From the NCBI GenBank assembly GCA_963575745.1, contig CAUYUJ010019882.1, positions 706,739 to 770,738 on the forward strand: a stretch of 64,000 nt of DNA, written 5' to 3'. The stretch is from Prorocentrum cordatum. Taxonomy: Eukaryota > Sar > Dinophyceae > Prorocentrales > Prorocentraceae. Position 1 is the first letter of the stretch. Every line of letters starts with the position of its first letter. The translations under genes were made by a program, and so were the position numbers. Below the pieces are notes generated by a model. The model was not told where the DNA came from, made no database searches, and saw only the letters and a list, made by a program, of their open reading frames with translations. Below, in pieces: positions 1 through 19,399 of this stretch.

Positions 1-31
1 AGGCCCACCAGCAGGTCAGAATCGGTTTGAC

Positions 32-279
32 CGTCGATAGGGGGGGGAGCGAGGGGCCCCCCCCGATGGACGGTGGCGAGCGTTCAGGACCGTCCGTAGC
101 CAAGTTGGGCGAGGTCGCCAGCCTCGCGTTGGGGTCACCGATTCGCGCGAGCAATCGCTGCACTATGTTCGGGGCCCCGTCGCGAGGCTGGCGACGTGGC
201 GCAACATAGCTACGGACGGTCCCGAGCGCCGGGGAGCGTCGATAGGGGGGGGAGCGAGGGGCCCCCCCCGATGGACGGT
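32..279. repeat. Duplicated GC-rich 43-bp block
   Basis: Two nearly identical 43-bp copies lie at 32-74 and 237-279. Each starts CGTCGATAGG, runs through G-rich and C-rich tracts around a GGGGCCCC palindrome and ends GATGGACGGT. The segment between them contains motifs of the minisatellite that follows (GAGCGTTCAGGACCGT). Confidence 0.75.
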
Positions 280-319
280 CGGAGTGCCCTCAAGGTCGTC
301 GTCTGAGCACCTCCCACGC

Positions 320-817
320 CCGAGCGCTCAGGACTGTCGATGGCTCGCGCGCGCCTGCCACCTCCCATCCGAGCGATCAGGACTGCTGGTGGGCTGCCCA
401 CTTCCCACCCGAGCGCTCAGGACCGTCGATGGCTTCCCGAGCGCTCAGGACCGTCGATGGGCCACTTCCCGCCCGAGCGCTCAGGACCGTCGATGGCCCA
501 CCGCCTGCCACCCGAGCGCTCAGGACCGTCGATGGCCTCCCGAGCGCTCAGGACCGTCGATGGCCTATCGCCTGCCACCCGGCCGAGCGTTTAGGACAGT
601 CGATGGCCCCCGACTTGCCATCCGAGCGATCAGGGCCGTCGATGCCCCCCCCCGCTTGCCACCCGAGCGCACAGGATTGTCGACGATGCCCCCCCGCCAG
701 TGAAACTTGCAACCCGAGCGCTCAGGACTGTCGATGCCCCCCTCCCCCCTACCGAGCGCTCAGGACTGCCGATGGCCATCGCCGCCTGCCATGCGACCGA
801 GCGTTCAGGATTGATGG
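320..817. repeat. Minisatellite, GAGCGCTCAGGACCGTCGATGG core
   Basis: About 15 degenerate copies of a ~22-bp core are joined by variable spacers such as CCCGCCTGCCACC, giving an irregular period of about 27-45 bp. Open frames across it are by-products of the repeat and are not called as genes. Confidence 0.85.
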
Positions 818-1284
818 ATCGTCGCTCGCCCCCTTAAATCATCGTTGTGGCCGTCGTGTCGTCGCCATCGCGTCGTCGCGCGTCGTCGTTGTCGCCCGAT
901 CGCCCCCGACGCGACGGCGATGACCGAGCCGATCGATCGATGGCACAGGAAAATGTGTTTGCAATGCCAAGTCTTTCTATGCAATTCAAGAAAACACCAC
1001 CGATGTTTCGCCAGGCGTCGCGGCGACGTGTCTGATACTCGCCACCCAGCGCTGAGCCGTCGAGCCTTGACCCCACCAAGGCAGGCTCTTACCACTTGCG
1101 CCGTCGTTTCCAGCATCGGCTACAGGGTGCCCCATTTGTGAGCAGAATCCAGCGTGGCGACGAGATAACTAGATCATCGTTAGCTGTCAGTTCGCGCTTA
1201 CCCCGATCAAAACATCCATCAGCAGATGATGGATACGACGCGTGGGAAAAAAAAATACATCTTACACATCAGCGGGGGGAAAAC
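818..1284. other. Downstream flank of the 1.3-9.8 kb gene, nothing recognised
   Basis: A short GTC/CGT-rich stretch (840-920) is followed by ordinary sequence. No ORF with family resemblance was seen. It would hold the 3' UTR of the minus-strand gene ending at 1285. No poly(A) signal is claimed, since dinoflagellates lack a clear AATAAA. Confidence 0.4.
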
Positions 1285-9798
<8,514 letters not shown>

Positions 9799-9800
<2 letters not shown>

Positions 9801-9815
9801 TGAGCCAAAATGGCT
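9799..9815 (-). promoter_or_regulatory. Dinoflagellate spliced-leader relic at the start codon
   Basis: On the minus strand the sequence reads AGCCATTTTGGCTCAA followed by TGAAGG, so the final A is the A of the ATG at 9800. The known dinoflagellate leader is CCGTAGCCATTTTGGCTCAAG; 16 consecutive bases match its 3' part, while the bases before (CGGAC) do not. A leader fused in genomic DNA is the known signature of a mature, trans-spliced mRNA that was reverse-transcribed back into the genome. The match is seen directly; retroposition is inference, and the presence of cis-introns in the gene needs explaining. Confidence 0.8.
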
Positions 9816-9844
9816 GTCCGGGTGGATGGTGACGACAAGGAAGC

Positions 9845-9990
9845 TGCCTCATGCCATTGGATGGGAAAAGAAGGAGGGAGGAGGAGGAGATAGAGGAGCA
9901 GAATGATGAGGAGGACGAGGGAGGAGGAGGGATAGAGGAGGGGGTGGGGAGGGGAGGAGGGAAGTGAAATTTGAATTGGCAACTGGGACA
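9845..9990 (-). promoter_or_regulatory. Possible trans-splice acceptor region
   Basis: On the minus strand a TCC/CTCC-rich polypyrimidine tract (about 9990-9860) is followed by GGCATGAGGCAG, giving candidate AG acceptors about 45 nt upstream of the ATG at 9800. It would supply a new leader to a message that already carries the relic. This rests on composition and position only. Confidence 0.3.
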
Positions 9991-10794
9991 CGTAGGCATT
10001 TCCTCAAGTATCGACGGTGCGAGTTCGTCGCCTCCTTTGTATCACTTCGGCCCCGCGCTGGAACCAGTGGAATTTTCAAGGAAGCGGGGGGTCAGGAGGG
10101 GCGAATCCAGGATCGGGGATCAGGGGGCCAGCCAGGGGGCCCAGGAGGTGCACTGCGCGCGAGCACGGGCCTGAGAGAGCAACCTCGGGCAGAGCGGGCA
10201 GGGTCGGACCAACAACCTCGTTCTTTTCTCATCTCTCCTTCCTCTCCTACCTCCTCCTCCTCCTCCCCCTGCTTCCTCGTCTGTCTCCCCCCTTCCATCC
10301 CTCCTCCCCTCCTCTGGTCCCCCCTCCTACCTTTCGTGTTTTTTTTCCCCATGCCCGTCGTCGGATTTCTTCTCCCCCCAGCCTCTTCGACTCCTACTCC
10401 AACTCCTAATTGCTTTGTCGTGCCCTGAAGTCGAACCTGCCGCTCGCGGCCAGAGAAATGCGCCGATACATTTCCAGTCAGGCCGTGCCAGCTGACACTG
10501 GATGGGGGCGCAAGCCAGCGCGGACAGCCTCACTCCCTTCACCTTCCCACCTCCACTTCCACCCCTTTTCCTCCTCCTCCTCCTCCTACTCCTACTCCCC
10601 CTCCTCCTCCTCCTCCTCCTCCTCCTCCCTCCTTCTCGCCAAAGAGGGCTCAAATCGTTGCCCACGTGGAACGAGGCAAGACGATTGTCAATCTCGCCGC
10701 GGTCGAGATTCGACGCAGCTAGGCCAACAGTATTGATTGAGCAGGCGAATTAGGATAGATTCCCAGCTGCGTGAAACAACAACGGGCAATGGTC
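9991..10794 (-). other. Microsatellite-rich stretch with possible small exons
   Basis: TCC-rich blocks (10220-10330, 10560-10635) alternate with islands that read well on the minus strand: one around 10080-9965 (RRYLRKCLRVPVANSNF) and one around 10740-10650 (DNRLASFHVGNDLSPLW). They may be further exons of the ORF at 10.8-11.6 kb, but no set of splice sites with matching phase was found. Confidence 0.25.
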
Positions 10795-11613
10795 CTACGG
10801 CTGCGAGGTCGGCATGGCGACCTCTATCTCGTACTTCATAGTGAAGGTAGCATGGTCTGGAACCTTGCCGTCCTTGAAAGAGTCGGCAATCATCATCTGG
10901 AAACCGGCTCTGAAATGGTCTGGGATAGAATTAACGTCGTCGTAGATGTTGGTGCGGCTGAAGTTTTTCTTCCGTGCGACTGCGAGTGGCTGGTTGGCTG
11001 GAGCTGCCCGTTTTTTCCCCTGAGCGTCGACGATATCCCTTGGAAGACTTCCATCTGCCAGCAGCGAGTCAGCATAGGGCCCCTCCATCTCAATCTGCCT
11101 CGGCCGCGGCGGAATAGCTTTTTTCGGGACCACCTTCGGCAACCACCCTGACGGCCCTGGCATCTCCGGAGACGACATTGACGTTGCCGCTGGTGCCGCG
11201 GCCTGTTGATTTGATGATGATGCCGATGGTGGTGGGAGAGCCGCCGCTGGCACAGGTTCTGGTACTTGCGATTCAATCACGATTACATCATCTGTAGGAG
11301 CAACAGCTGTAGGAAACATAGGCCCAGGACTGTCGTCTGGCTGCGTGCCCCCACCATCGCCGAACTCTGGCTCCCATTCCTGCAGCGCGGCGTCCCAGCA
11401 TTGCGTTGTCATTGCAGGCCAGTGCCTTGGAACAAGCTGCGGTACCGGAATGAGAACGCACAACCATTCGAGCATGAAGATGACAATGATGCTAACGACA
11501 ATGCAGCGAGACTCACAAACTACGCCATATCCACATGCGCAATGTGCTTTTGATGTGCGTACGTGCTCTGACTGGCTGTGTATGCGGGTACTTCGAGTAC
11601 ATGGTTTGCGCAA
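10795..11613 (-). CDS. Unassigned open segment, proline/alanine-rich, probable exon
   Basis: A 272-codon open segment on the minus strand. The first ~50 residues hold a hydrophobic stretch (SIIVIFMLEWLCVLIPV) that could be a membrane segment or untranslated sequence. The middle is low-complexity (Pro/Ala/Ser/Gln). The last ~90 residues look like ordinary protein, including SRTNIYDDVNSIPDHFRAGF and KDGKVPDHATFTMKYEIE. A donor-like GAG|GTCGCC at 10822/10821 may end the coding part before the stop. Strand and spacing agree with the gene downstream, as expected for unidirectional dinoflagellate clusters. No family is recognised and start and end are uncertain. Confidence 0.4.
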   Translation of the reverse strand: MRKPCTRSTRIHSQSEHVRTSKAHCACGYGVVCESRCIVVSIIVIFMLEWLCVLIPVPQLVPRHWPAMTTQCWDAALQEWEPEFGDGGGTQPDDSPGPMFPTAVAPTDDVIVIESQVPEPVPAAALPPPSASSSNQQAAAPAATSMSSPEMPGPSGWLPKVVPKKAIPPRPRQIEMEGPYADSLLADGSLPRDIVDAQGKKRAAPANQPLAVARKKNFSRTNIYDDVNSIPDHFRAGFQMMIADSFKDGKVPDHATFTMKYEIEVAMPTSQP

Positions 11614-11885
11614 GTGTGTTGGTGGCGCGTTGTGCTCCTTACTCCTCCTTCTCCTTCTCCTCCTCCGCCTTCTCCTCCTCCTCCTCGTTTTTCCCCAGGT
11701 ATTCGTTGCTCCCCCTTGTCCTCCTCCCTGATTATCTGACCCTGTTCCGAAGTATCTTTATCCCCTACCTAGGCTCTACCTGGAAGGGTTCTTACTCTGT
11801 TTGCTTAAAGGGGCCGGGCAGTGTAAATCGCCCCGGGCGGTTCCCCCGGTCCTCTGGAGCGGTTCCTCCAGTTGCGCCCCCTAGC

Positions 11886-12265
11886 TTTAGCTTCAATTTT
11901 AGCTTTAGCTTTAGCTTAGCTTTAGCTTGGCTTTAGCTTAGCTGTAGCTTAGCTTTAGCTTAGCTTTAGCATGGCTTTAGCTTAGCTTTAGCTTGGCTTT
12001 AGTTTAGCTTTAGCTTGACTTTATCTTAGCTTTAGCTTAGCTTTAGCTTAACTTTAGCTTAGCGTTATTTTAGATTTAGCTTAGCGTTAGCTTCGTTTTA
12101 ACTTATAGTTAGCTTAGCTTTAGCTTAGCTTTAGCTTAGCTTTTGCTTAGCTTTAACTTAGCTTTAGCTTCGCTTTAGCTTAACTTTAGCTTCGCTGTAG
12201 CTTAGCTGTACAGCTTAACTTTAGCTTAGCTGTAGCTTAGCTGTAACTTAGCTTTAGCTTAGCTG
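11886..12265. repeat. TTTAGCTTAGC satellite
   Basis: About 380 bp of degenerate tandem AGCTTTAGCTT/TTTAGCTTAGC with a period of about 11-12 bp. AGCT makes it locally palindromic. It is AT-richer than its surroundings and ends just before the 101-bp minisatellite region. Confidence 0.9.
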
Positions 12266-12494
12266 TACCGTTAATACTAATGTTGCTTTCCTAGGGGCTC
12301 CAACTCCTAGGTAGGGTCGCACTGGGATAATGTCATATCCTCTTATATATAGAATGTGTATATACACGCGTGCATAAACGCGAATGGGCATAAATGCATG
12401 GCACGGCAGTCGGAGGAAAAGAGAGGCGCAGTGGGGAGGGGTGGAAGGAGGACGCCAAGCACCCAAGCACCCTGCTACGTCTAGGTAAGCAGAC

Positions 12495-14377
12495 CGGAAA
12501 AGCCCGAAATCGTGGTTCCCAGCTCTGGCTGGCGCCCCTGGGACCCACGGCGGCCCCGAAGATGGCGGGAACCACGATTTTGGAGAGATCCAGGCCGGAA
12601 AAACTCCGAAATCGTGGTTCCCAGCTCTGGCTGGCGCACCTGGGACCCACGGCGGCCCCGAGGATGGCGGGAACCACGATTTTGGAGAGATCCAGGCCGG
12701 AAAAGCCCGAAATCGTGGTTCCCAGCTCTGGCTGGCGCCCCTGGGACCCACGGCGGCCCCGAGGATGGCGGGAACCACGATTTTGGAGAGATCCAGGCCG
12801 GAAAAGCCCGAAATCGTGGTTCCCAGCTCTGGCTGGCGCCCCTGGGACCCACGGCGGCCCCGAGGATGGCGGGAACCACGATTTTGGAGAGATCCAGGCC
12901 GGAAAAGCCCGAAATCGTGGTTCCCAGCTCTGGCTGGCGCCCCTGGGACCCACGGCGGCCCCGAGGATGGCGGGAACCACGATTTTGGAGAGATCCAGGC
13001 CGGAAAAGCCCGAAATCGTGGTTCCCAGCTCTGGCTGGCGCCCCTGGGGCCCACGGCGGCCCCGAGGATGGCGGGAACCACGATTTTGGAGAGATCCAGG
13101 CCGGAAAAGCCCGAAATCGTGGTTCCCAGCTCTGGCTGGCGCCCCTGGGACCCACGGCGGCCCCGAGGATGGCGGGAACCACGATTTTGGAGAGATCCAG
13201 GCCGGAAAAGCCCGAAATCGTGGTTCCCAGCTCTGGCTGGCGCCCCTGGGGCCCACGGCGGCCCCGAGGATGGCGGGAACCACGATTTTGGAGAGATCCA
13301 GGCCGGAAAAGCCCGAAATCGTGGTTCCCAGCTCTGGCTGGCGCCCCTGGGGCCCACGGCGGCCCCGAGGATGGCGGGAACCACGATTTTGGAGAGATCC
13401 AGGCCGGAAAAGCCCGAAATCGTGGTTCCCAGCTCTGGCTGGCGCCCCTGGGGCCCACGGCGGCCCCGAGGATGGCGGGAACCACGATTTTGGAGAGATC
13501 CAGGCCGGAAAAGCCCGAAATCGTGGTTCCCAGCTCTGGCTGGCGCCCCTGGGGCCCACGGCGGCCCCGAGGATGGCGGGAGAGATCCAGGCCGGAAAAG
13601 CCCGAAATCGTGGTTCCCAGCTCTGGCTGGCGCCCCTGGGACCCACGGCGGCCCCGAGGATGGCGGGAACCACGATTTTGGAGAGATCCAGGCCGGAAAA
13701 GCCCGAAATCGTGGTTCCCAGCTCTGGCTGGCGCCCCTGGGGCCCACGGCGGCCCCGAGGATGGCGGGAACCACGATTTTGGAGAGATCCAGGCCGGAAA
13801 AGCCCGAAATCGTGGTTCCCAGCTCTGGCTGGCGCCCCTGGGGCCCACGGCGGCCCCGAGGATGGCGGGAACCACGATTTTGGAGAGATCCAGGCCGGAA
13901 AAGCCCGAAATCGTGGTTCCCAGCTCTGGCTGGCGCCCCTGGGACCCACGGCGGCCCCGAGGATGGCGGGAACCACGATTTTGGAGAGATCCAGGCCGGA
14001 AAAGCCCGAAATCGTGGTTCCCAGCTCTGGCTGGCGCCCCTGGGACCCACGGCGGCCCCGAGGATGGCGGGAACCACGATTTTGGAGAGATCCAGGCCGG
14101 AAAAGCCCGAAATCGTGGTTCCCAGCTCTGGCTGGCGCCCCTGGGACCCACGGCGGCCCTGAGGATGGCGGGAACCACGATTTTGGAGAGATCCAGGCCT
14201 GAAAAACCCGAAATCGTGGTTCCCAGCTCTTGCTGGCGCCCCTGGGCCCGAGGATGGCGGGAACCACGATTTTGGAGAGATCCAGGCCGGAAAAGCCCGA
14301 AATCGTGGTTCCCAGCTCTGGCTGGCGCCCCTGGGGCCCACGGCGGCCCCGAGGATGGCGGGAACCACGATTTTGGA
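12495..14377. repeat. 101-bp minisatellite, 19 copies, each with a hairpin
   Basis: CGAAATCGTGGTTCC recurs at 12505, 12607, 12708 and then every 101 bp to 14298. Copy 11 (13516) is 14 bp short and the copy at 14209 is 12 bp short. Two subtypes alternate (GGGACCCACG and GGGGCCCACG). Within each unit AAATCGTGGTTCCC pairs with GGGAACCACGATTT across about 50 bp. Because 101 leaves remainder 2 on division by 3 and the unit has no stop in any frame, long ORFs (up to about 1,000 codons) run through on both strands; they are by-products. Confidence 0.95.
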
Positions 14378-15553
14378 GTTCTCTGCTGTTCTGCTGCTGC
14401 TCTCTGCTCTGCTGCTGCTCTGCTGTTCTGCTGCTGCTCTCTGCTGTTCTGCTGCTGCTCTCTGCTGTTCTGCTGCTGCTCTCTGCTGTTCTGCTGCTGC
14501 TCTCTGCTGTTCTGCTGCTGCTCTCTGCTGTTCTGCTGCTGCTCTCTGCTGTTCTGCTGCTGCTCTGCTGCTGCTGCTCTGCTGCTGCTGCTGCTCTCTG
14601 CTGTTCTGCTGCTGCTCTCTGCTGTTCTGCTGCTGCTCTCTGCTGTTCTGCTGCTGCTCTCTGCTGCTCTCTGCTGCTGTTCTGCTGCTGCTTCTCTGCT
14701 GCTGCTCTGCTGTTCTCTGCTGCTCTGCTGCTCTGCTGTTCTCTGCTGCTCTCTGCTGCTTCTCTGCTGCTCTCTGCTGCTCTCTGCTGCTCTGCTGTTC
14801 TCTGCTGCTTCTCTGCTGCTGCTCTCTGCTGCTTCTCTGCTGCTCTCTCTGTTCTCTGCTGCTCTCTGCTGCTCTCTGCTGTTCTCTGCTGTTCTCTGCT
14901 GCTCTCTGCTGCTCTCTGCTGTTCTCTGCTGTTCTCTGCTGCTCTCTGCTGTTCTCTGCTGCTCTCTGCTGTTCTCTGCTGTTCTGCTGCTCTGCTCTCT
15001 GCTGCTCTCTGCTGTTCTCTGCTCTCTGCTCTCTGCTGTTCTCTGCTGCTGCTCTCTGCTGTCTCTGCTGTGCTGCTGCTCTCTGCTGCTTCTGCTGCTG
15101 CTCTCTGCTGCTCTCTGCTGCTCTCTGCTGCTCTCTGCTGCTCTCTGCTGCTCTCTGCTGCTCTCTGCTCTCTGCTGTCTCTGCTGCTCTCTGCTGCTCT
15201 GCTGCTGTTCTCTGCTGCTCTGCTGCTGTTCTCTGCTGCTCTGCTGTTCTCTGCTCTCTGGTGCTCTCTGCTGCTCTCTGCTCTCTGCTGCTCTCTGCTG
15301 CTCTCTGCTGCTCTCTGCTGCTCTCTGCTGCTCTCTGCTGCTCTCTGCTGCTCTCTGCTGTTCTCTGCTGCTTCTCTGCTGTTCTCTGCTGTTCTCTGCT
15401 GTTCTCTGCTGTTCTCTGCTGTTCTCTGCTGCTCTCTGCTGTTCTCTGGTGCTCTCTGGTGCTCTCTGGTGCTCTCTGGTGCTCTCTGGTGCTCTCTGCT
15501 GCTCTCTGCTGCTCTCTGCTGCTCTCTGCTGCTCTCTGCTGCTCTCTGCTGCT
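14378..15553. repeat. CTG-rich microsatellite, 1.2 kb
   Basis: CTGCTGCTCTCTGCTGTT-type repeats grade into CTCTCTGCTG, with a short CTCTCTGGTG patch near 15450-15500. It begins exactly where the 101-bp array stops (TTTTGGAG|TTCTCTGCTG). Leu/Cys/Ser/Ala-only translations in three plus-strand frames are repeat artefacts. Confidence 0.95.
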
Positions 15554-15740
15554 CTGGATTAGCTTTCGCTCGGTTGGTTTTCGCTTGAACGGATTACCTT
15601 TTCGCTCGAACGAGCGTCTTTTCGCTTGAACGATCCACCCTCGGGCAACAACAGCAGCAGCAAAGGTAAGGATCCCGCGTCGACGGCCGAGCAGAGGGCC
15701 GTCCCGCGGCCGAAGGGCGGCGGCGGCGGTCCCTCAACAC

Positions 15741-15839
15741 CTCCAGCGCCTCGCCCACGCGCCTGTAGAGCTCGTCCTGGGTATCGCCGCGGTCGGCCAG
15801 CAGCCGGGCGTGGGCGAGGGGTGGGAACGGAGGCAACTC
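15741..15839 (-). CDS. Exon-like island, possibly MLLE-related
   Basis: On the minus strand a CCTCCCAG acceptor (15841-15840) opens 33 codons, including LAHARLLADRGDTQDELYRRV, ending in a donor-like GAG|GTGTTG at 15741/15740. Purine-rich microsatellite DNA lies immediately upstream. The pattern LxxAxLLA...ELYRRV...LE loosely recalls the start of a poly(A)-binding-protein C-terminal (MLLE) domain, but the conserved KITGMLLE segment is absent. It could be a decayed exon or chance. Confidence 0.25.
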
Positions 15840-15842
15840 CTG

Positions 15843-16432
15843 GGAGGTCCTCCTCCTCCTCCTCCTCCTCCTACTCCTCCTCCTCCTCCTCCTCCTCCTC
15901 CTTCTCCGCCTCCTCCTCACCACCACCACCACAATCACCACCACCACTATCATCACCGTCACCACCACCACCACTACCCGCCTCCTCCTCCTCCTCCTAC
16001 TCCTCATCATCATCACCACCATCATCATCACCACCACCATCCTCATCCTCATCCTCATCCTCATCCTCATAATCATCATCATCATCATCACCATCACCAT
16101 CACCATCACCATCACCATCATCCTCATCCTCATCCTCCTCATCATCATCATCATCAGCCTTATCACCACCATCACCACCATCATCATCATCACCGCCATT
16201 ACCATCATCATCATCATCATAATCGTCGTCATCGTCATCGTCGTCATCGTCATCATCATCGTCATCGCCATCGCCATCAGCAGCATCATCGTCATCATCA
16301 TCATCATCGTCATCATCATCATCATCATAAACATCATCATCATCATCATCATCATCCTCGTCCTCGTCCTCATGATAATCCTCCTCCTCATCCACATTAT
16401 CTAACACCTCCTCCTCCTCATCATCATCATCG

Positions 16433-16472
<40 letters not shown>

Positions 16473-17312
16473 CGTCATCACCATCATCGTCATCCTTATC
16501 GTCCTCGACATGATCATCAACAACATCACCAGCATCATCATCACCACCAACGCCACATACACCATGATTACTATCGCCATCTAAGCATCATCATCACCAC
16601 CACCACAAACATCATCATCACCACCACCATCATCATAATCATTACTAATATTATTACCATCATCATTATCGCCATCATCACCATCATCATCATCGTCGTC
16701 ATCATCATTATCATTGCCATCGCCATCCATCGCGCATCATAAACATCAACCATCATCCATCATCACTTATCCAGCATCCATCATCAACCGTCCACCGGAA
16801 TCCACCACCCAACATTCACCATCCATCATCATCCACCATCCATGATCATCATCACCACCGTCATCATTGTCATCATCATCGTCATCGTCGTCATCATCAT
16901 AACCACCATCGCCATCACTATCATCATCAGCATCATCATCATCGTCGTCGTCGTCATCATCATCCTCATCCTCATTATCTTTCTCCTCCTACTCCTCATC
17001 ATCATCATCCTCATCCTCTTCCTCATCACCACCATCATCAGCCGCGTCATCATCGTCATCATCATCATCGTCGTCGTCATCGTCGTCGAAATCATCACCA
17101 TTAACACCATCCGCATCGTCATCGTCATCGATATCCTCATCCTCATCCACATCCTTACCTTCATCACCACCACCATCATCATCACCATCACCATCACCAT
17201 CACCATCACCATCACCATCACCATCACCATCATCATCATCATCATCATCATCATCGTCGTCATCATCATCATCATCATCATCATCGTCATCATCATAATC
17301 ATCATCAACATA

Positions 17313-17367
<55 letters not shown>

Positions 17368-17391
17368 GTCGTCGTCATCATCATCATCGAG
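15843..17391. repeat. TCC then CAT/ATC microsatellite, 1.5 kb
   Basis: TCCTCC (15850-15910) passes into CACCAC and then long CATCAT/ATCATC with CATCGT, CATCCT and CACCAT variants. Poly-His, poly-Asp, poly-Met and poly-Ile ORFs here are not genes. A weaker zone at 16730-16850 (CATCCATCATCCACC) joins two purer blocks. Confidence 0.95.
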
Positions 17392-17548
17392 TGAGAGACG
17401 GAAGGCTAGGAAGCAACTTCTGGAAAGTCTTCGCCTGGTAGGCCCGACTGTGGGGCCACTGGGCCGAATGAAGCCAGACTACGCCCAGGAGCAAGCCATA
17501 TTGAACTCGACTCAGCGGGATTAGGCGGAATTCATGGCGTATGCTGGG

Positions 17549-17622
17549 CTAGGCTGGTCTTCGACCGCGGATGCACCAGCGCCGATGCTGCATCTACCCT
17601 CCCAGGAGCTGCATCCTAAAGA
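17549..17622. repeat. Dispersed repeat shared with 46.7 kb
   Basis: TTCGACC[GA]CGGAT, ACCAGCGC, GATGCTG and then AGGAG[CT]TGCATCC occur in the same order and spacing here and at 46724-46797, with about 20% divergence. No terminal structure is seen. Confidence 0.6.
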
Positions 17623-18495
17623 CGCGGACCACGGGAGGCTCTCTCTCCCCCTACCCCAGGTAAGGAAGGCTCTCTGGAGCCACCGGACACGAGTCCTGAA
17701 GATCGGAGCCCGACAGAAGGTGAATTCCTGCGGGGTCTCGCGGGTTCGGGCGCGAGCGCACAAAGACAGGCACGTCAGTCTGGGAGGAAACCTGGTGGCA
17801 AATCAATGCCTCGGTGCTACCACGCTTCCCCCTGCAAAACGCAACTCGAGCGTCCGGACAAGCTGCGTCGGGGGCGGCATGAACACCCCACCGTGGCGGG
17901 AGGCACGGCGCCTGCGCCAATTGATGCGACCCCAAGGGAAGGAAAGAGCCTACGGCAGGTTCGTGTCGAGTCGACCCTGGCGATGGTTCCTGACACCGCG
18001 GGAATCGTTCAAACTTGAACGATGGGCTGTTTCCGAAACGTCATATCGTTCAACATCGACCGATTCTGGGTCGCTGGCGGCATTCAACCTTGAAGGCCGG
18101 CGGCAGAGTCGCTACCGGTCGACACGACGCGAACCCACCGTACCCTCGAGTACCCCTGGAAGCTACCGCGGACGTAAACGATCAACGAGAAACCAACTGA
18201 TAACGTTGGAATCCCGCCGCTCAAAAAGTTTGAGCGCAGCCAAGGCCACGACGACCCCAGGCTGAAGAGAACTGCACATGTGATTCGCGTTTGTTCTACG
18301 TACATTTTCAGCGGCAGCCGCCGATCGTGCCCAGCTTTGAACTCGCGGCCTTTGAGTGACGAACTCCCCCCAGCCCTTTGGACTACGGTGGTCTAGCGAG
18401 TTGTTGCTTTCCTCCTCTCCAAAAGCATACTCCTTTCCAGGAGGTTTACCTCCCCCCTCCCTGAATTTTTGTTGGGGGGGCGAGGGGGGGCGCGA
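17623..18495. other. Unassigned DNA
   Basis: A 243-codon ORF on plus (17534-18265) and overlapping minus ORFs exist, but composition is uneven, no family is recognised and the longest frame begins inside the dispersed repeat. Not called as a gene. Confidence 0.3.
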
Positions 18496-19040
18496 TCGGT
18501 CAGATCGCCCCAAGATGGCTCCAAGAGGGCCTCCGATGCTCCAAGATGGACTCCAAGATGTCTCAAGCTAGCCCACGATGGTCAATATAGCTTTCTCAGA
18601 GAGGCCCGACGAGGACCACAAGACAGTTCCAAGTGCTCTCATAACCCCCCTGAGGACCTCCCCCCGAGGGGCAAAACTTCTTTCAACACCAAAGGAGAAT
18701 CAATGATGTTTACCTTCTCGCCGTTTCGCTTCCGATGCGCTTCTGAGGCTTCACGATGACCCCAGGATGGCCCAAGAGAGGCCCAAGAGTGGCCCAAGAG
18801 GCCCCCCAGACAGCGCCAAGATTGCCAAAGACCGGCCCCAGAGGGCCCCTAGAGGCGATTCTGATGGCCCAGGGGGGGGCCTAACATCGAGGACTCCCCC
18901 TTCTTTGATCGATAGCCTCCAAAATAGGGTGTCCAAGAGGGCCCCAAGAGAGCTCCAAGAGGGCCCCAAGACCCCCCGAAAGAGCCCCAAGAGGACCCCA
19001 AGATCCCCCCAAAGAGTCCCGAGAAAGCGCCACGAGGCGA
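18496..19040. repeat. Degenerate CCCAAGAGGCCCC / CCAAGATGGCTCC repeat
   Basis: Short motifs of about 10-14 bp (CCAAGATGG, CCAAGAGGGCC, GCCCAAGAGGCCCC) recur without strict period. The same vocabulary appears at 32990-33185 and 51818-51940. Confidence 0.6.
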
Positions 19041-19182
19041 TTTTGAGGGCTCTGTCCTCGTCGAATCTTGCCGAGAGCAGCCGCTTGCCTGAATGCCGCT
19101 ATGGCGGGGGCGTTCGCTTCCGCTGCCGCTGAGACCTTGCCCCGCTTGCCGGAGCGGAGGCAACAACCGTGGATTAGCGTTA

Positions 19183-19367
19183 AGTCGGGCCTGTCCCCCG
19201 ACAGGGGGATTTTCGACGACAGATAAAAGATACCCCCAAAATAATAAAAAATAATCCAAAAAATGGTCTGGGGACTATTTTTTGAATATTGTTTGACCTT
19301 CTTGGGGTATTTGGGGGGTATTTTTTATTTTTCGTCGAAAATCCACCTGTAAGGGGCACGCCCGACA
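19183..19367. mobile_element. MITE, TA-flanked, AGTCGGGC termini (copy 1)
   Basis: A 185-bp element with termini AGTCGGGCCTGTCCC and GGGGCACGCCCGACA, flanked by TA at 19181-19182 and 19368-19369. Subterminal inverted sequence also matches (GATTTTCGACGA near the left, TCGTCGAAAATC near the right). It carries no ORF. A diverged copy with the same ends lies at 38015-38165. The TA duplication suggests Tc1/mariner-type mobilisation. Confidence 0.8.
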
Positions 19368-19399
19368 TAATATTAGCGACGCACTTCGGGGGGTAATTA

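Noticed and set aside
12254-15629. Very long ORFs on both strands (up to about 1,000 codons)
   Set aside because: They run through the 101-bp minisatellite and CTG block, which have no stops in any frame; the peptides are repeat translations.
15810-17441. His-, Asp-, Met- and Ile-rich ORFs
   Set aside because: Pure products of CAT/ATC microsatellite; no flanking protein-like sequence in the same frame.
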